Below, one piece after another: positions 19,308 to 20,342 of a stretch of DNA of 20,342 bases. The position numbers and the translations under genes were made by a program. The notes below the pieces were generated by a model. It was not told the origin of the DNA, made no database searches, and saw only the letters and a list, made by a program, of their open reading frames with translations. Source of the DNA: a virus; IMG/VR virus record IMGVR_UViG_3300012269_000034, positions 1-20,342 of that record; one strand, written 5' to 3'. How positions within the stretch are numbered: position 1 is the first letter of the stretch; each line of letters starts with the position of its first letter.

Positions 19308-19501
19308 GCTGCGTCCTCCAAAACATCACTGCTTTCCCATTTGCAGTGGTGGCACTTCCACCAGACAAGGCCGTGATCCTGCCAAACATTCATGCACCGT
19401 TCGCCGCGTTTTTTGCGGTAGTCGCTGCATTGTGGGCATGTTGTGCGGTGGTGCCCTGTTGCGGGTGGTGTTATGCCGTTGCGTGCGAGGACGTTGTTCA
19501 T
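19304..19501 (-). CDS. Zinc-ribbon protein resembling the primase zinc-binding domain
   Basis: The 65-aa product has Cys22-x2-Cys25 (TCPQCSDYRKKRGERCMNVW) and Cys50-x2-Cys53 (WWKCHHCKWE), giving a four-cysteine zinc ribbon, with an extra Cys36. The order 'CP.CS..RKK....C..V....G..WWKCHHC.WE' resembles the zinc-binding domain at the start of T7-like primase-helicases, but here stands alone, with no primase catalytic part in the window. It may bind DNA or regulate a phage primase, or be a transcription-linked factor. It overlaps both neighbours as ATGA. Confidence 0.75.
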   Translation of the reverse strand: MNNVLARNGITPPATGHHRTTCPQCSDYRKKRGERCMNVWQDHGLVWWKCHHCKWESSDVLEDAA

Positions 19502-19833
19502 TTCGCCACCTCATAGTGCCAGATCGGTGTGAGTTTCGCGTCTGGGTTTCGGTTTTCGCCGCGCGGCAAGATGCGCCTGCGTTGCACGGTGCCCTGCTTC
19601 AAAAGATGGTTAAGGGTGGATCGCAGATTATATTGATCCTCGCCCGTTTCTTGGATGATAAAATGCACGCTTACTGTGCCGTATTTTTGGACGATCTTAA
19701 GTGCAAGTTCACGACGTTGGTGGTCTGTGGTCGGATGGGATTTCATGCCCGCAATCATCAGGCGCTCCATCGCGCGGGCGGTTTCTGGGCTGTAGCCTTT
19801 CGGGTCGCGGAATGTGTGGGTCGGGATGTTCAT
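19498..19833 (-). CDS. Probable winged-helix DNA-binding protein (111 aa)
   Basis: I chose ATG at 19833 because it overlaps the upstream stop as ATGA; an earlier ATG-containing frame reaches 19878. The protein reads MNIPTHTFRDPKGYSPETAR, then a likely helix-turn-helix in RRELALKIVQKYGTVSVHFI, QETGEDQYNLRSTLNHLLKQ and a wing-like basic strand (GTVQRRRILPRG). This fits a small winged-helix regulator. The family is unknown. It may regulate the cluster or early genes beyond the right edge. Confidence 0.6.
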   Translation of the reverse strand: MNIPTHTFRDPKGYSPETARAMERLMIAGMKSHPTTDHQRRELALKIVQKYGTVSVHFIIQETGEDQYNLRSTLNHLLKQGTVQRRRILPRGENRNPDAKLTPIWHYEVAK

Positions 19834-20159
19834 TCGCCCGCCTCCGATATCAAGGCGCGAAGGACAGCGATCAACCATGCGCGGGCGGGGATGTTATTGT
19901 CAGACCTGCCAAATTTTGAATTAACAACGCCGTAGTTACAGACCTCAATTTCTTCGTCATGGTGGCGGGTCCACCTCCACCCTGGAAGCACCGCCTCATG
20001 CAGCTCCTTAGCCGCATCAAGGGATCCGTTGTAGGCATTTAAGGACATAAGCACATGCCGCGCGCTATCAAAGCTGCCGGCCGTATCTTCGATAGACATA
20101 GCGCCCCCCGCCTTGACTTTCACCAGCAGGTTTTCGAGTTGTTCTTTACGGTTGTTCAT
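19830..20159 (-). CDS. Conserved-looking phage protein of unknown function (109 aa)
   Basis: This 109-aa protein has SLDAAKELHEAVLPGWRWTR and later SDNNIPARAWLIAVLRALIS, a motif that I associate with small phage proteins adjacent to packaging or replication genes, but I do not know its job. The N-terminus (NNRKEQLENLLVKVKAGG) is helical. Both ends overlap neighbours as ATGA. Confidence 0.6.
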   Translation of the reverse strand: MNNRKEQLENLLVKVKAGGAMSIEDTAGSFDSARHVLMSLNAYNGSLDAAKELHEAVLPGWRWTRHHDEEIEVCNYGVVNSKFGRSDNNIPARAWLIAVLRALISEAGE

Positions 20160-20293
20160 TCGCTCGCCCTCGCTGCGTCGATCATGGATTTTTGGTATCC
20201 AAGCGCGATCATGTATTCGGCAAGGTGTCCCTCGATGAACAGGCGCCGGCAGTAGGCTATTTGTGCGGCTTGGGTTTCGGTGCGATGTTGCAT
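20156..20293 (-). CDS. Small protein of unknown function (45 aa)
   Basis: ATG at 20293 has AGGAG nine bases upstream. The 45-aa product contains TQAAQIAYCRRLFIEGHLAE and MIALGYQKSMIDAARASE. It looks helical. It overlaps the next gene as ATGA, so the cluster begins here or earlier. No family known to me. Confidence 0.6.
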   Translation of the reverse strand: MQHRTETQAAQIAYCRRLFIEGHLAEYMIALGYQKSMIDAARASE

Positions 20294-20306
20294 GTGTGAT
20301 CTCCTG

Positions 20307-20342
20307 TCACGATCCCATTGTGTGTAGCGCGGCGATCCGTGG
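20307..20342 (-). CDS. Possible end of a gene entering from the right edge
   Basis: One minus frame reads PRIAALHTMGS and stops at a TGA at 20307-20309, just before the 45-aa gene's ribosome-binding site. It could be the end of the previous gene, but with only eleven codons visible this is weak. Confidence 0.25.
   Translation of the reverse strand, partial: PRIAALHTMGS

Noticed and set aside
19060-19935. A 291-codon plus-strand ORF opposite the small-gene cluster
   Set aside because: It crosses five coupled minus-strand genes and has a Cys- and Arg-rich composition without motif or ribosome-binding site.

Overview
The window is the packaging, head and tail morphogenesis module of a tailed phage or prophage, probably with a long non-contractile tail (siphovirus type). 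Genes lie almost end to end on the minus strand, so transcription runs from high to low coordinates. Base composition looks high in G+C, and the protein families (DUF4055-type portal, P22-like coat, DnaT-like connector, TP901-type tape measure) would fit a phage of an alphaproteobacterium such as a rhodobacterial host. That host call is inference. I see no integrase, lysis, rRNA, tRNA, IS or CRISPR sequence.

Layout in transcription order. 20293-18807: five small genes joined by ATGA overlaps (two unknowns, a winged-helix candidate, a primase-type zinc ribbon, a conserved-looking unknown). 18767-18733: a strong intrinsic terminator with a possible promoter just before it. 18694-15489: small and large terminase and portal. 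15472-12165: a 52-aa gene, a 17-codon basic ORF, the MuF head morphogenesis protein and a 58-aa gene. 12164-11954: a non-coding stretch ending in a second terminator. 11908-8149: scaffold, P22-like major capsid, connector and completion proteins, tail terminator, a 49-aa gene. 8105-1: tail tube, structured RNA spacer, two-frame tail assembly chaperone, tape measure, distal tail proteins, an NlpC/P60-like protein and the tail tip protein J, which runs off the left edge.

The most striking locus is the MuF gene (12338-15256). Its MuF domain is interrupted exactly at the conserved HWG/CRS motif by a 357-residue intein (13379-14449). Where an intein normally carries an in-frame endonuclease, this one carries a complete gene on the opposite strand (13484-14371, 295 aa). 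That gene has its own ribosome-binding site, a helix-turn-helix, a NUMOD3-like segment and a Vsr/EDxHD-type nuclease core. The same DNA therefore encodes the intein insert on one strand and a probable homing endonuclease on the other, with codons exactly facing each other. The MuF protein also ends in a HEYGH zinc-metallopeptidase-like domain.

Other points of interest: a lambda G/GT-like -1 frameshift (GGGAAAC) inside the loop of a 9-bp stem; a sequence able to form an H-type pseudoknot between tail tube and chaperone genes; two related terminator-plus-leader blocks ahead of the small terminase and scaffold genes; and several very short coupled genes.
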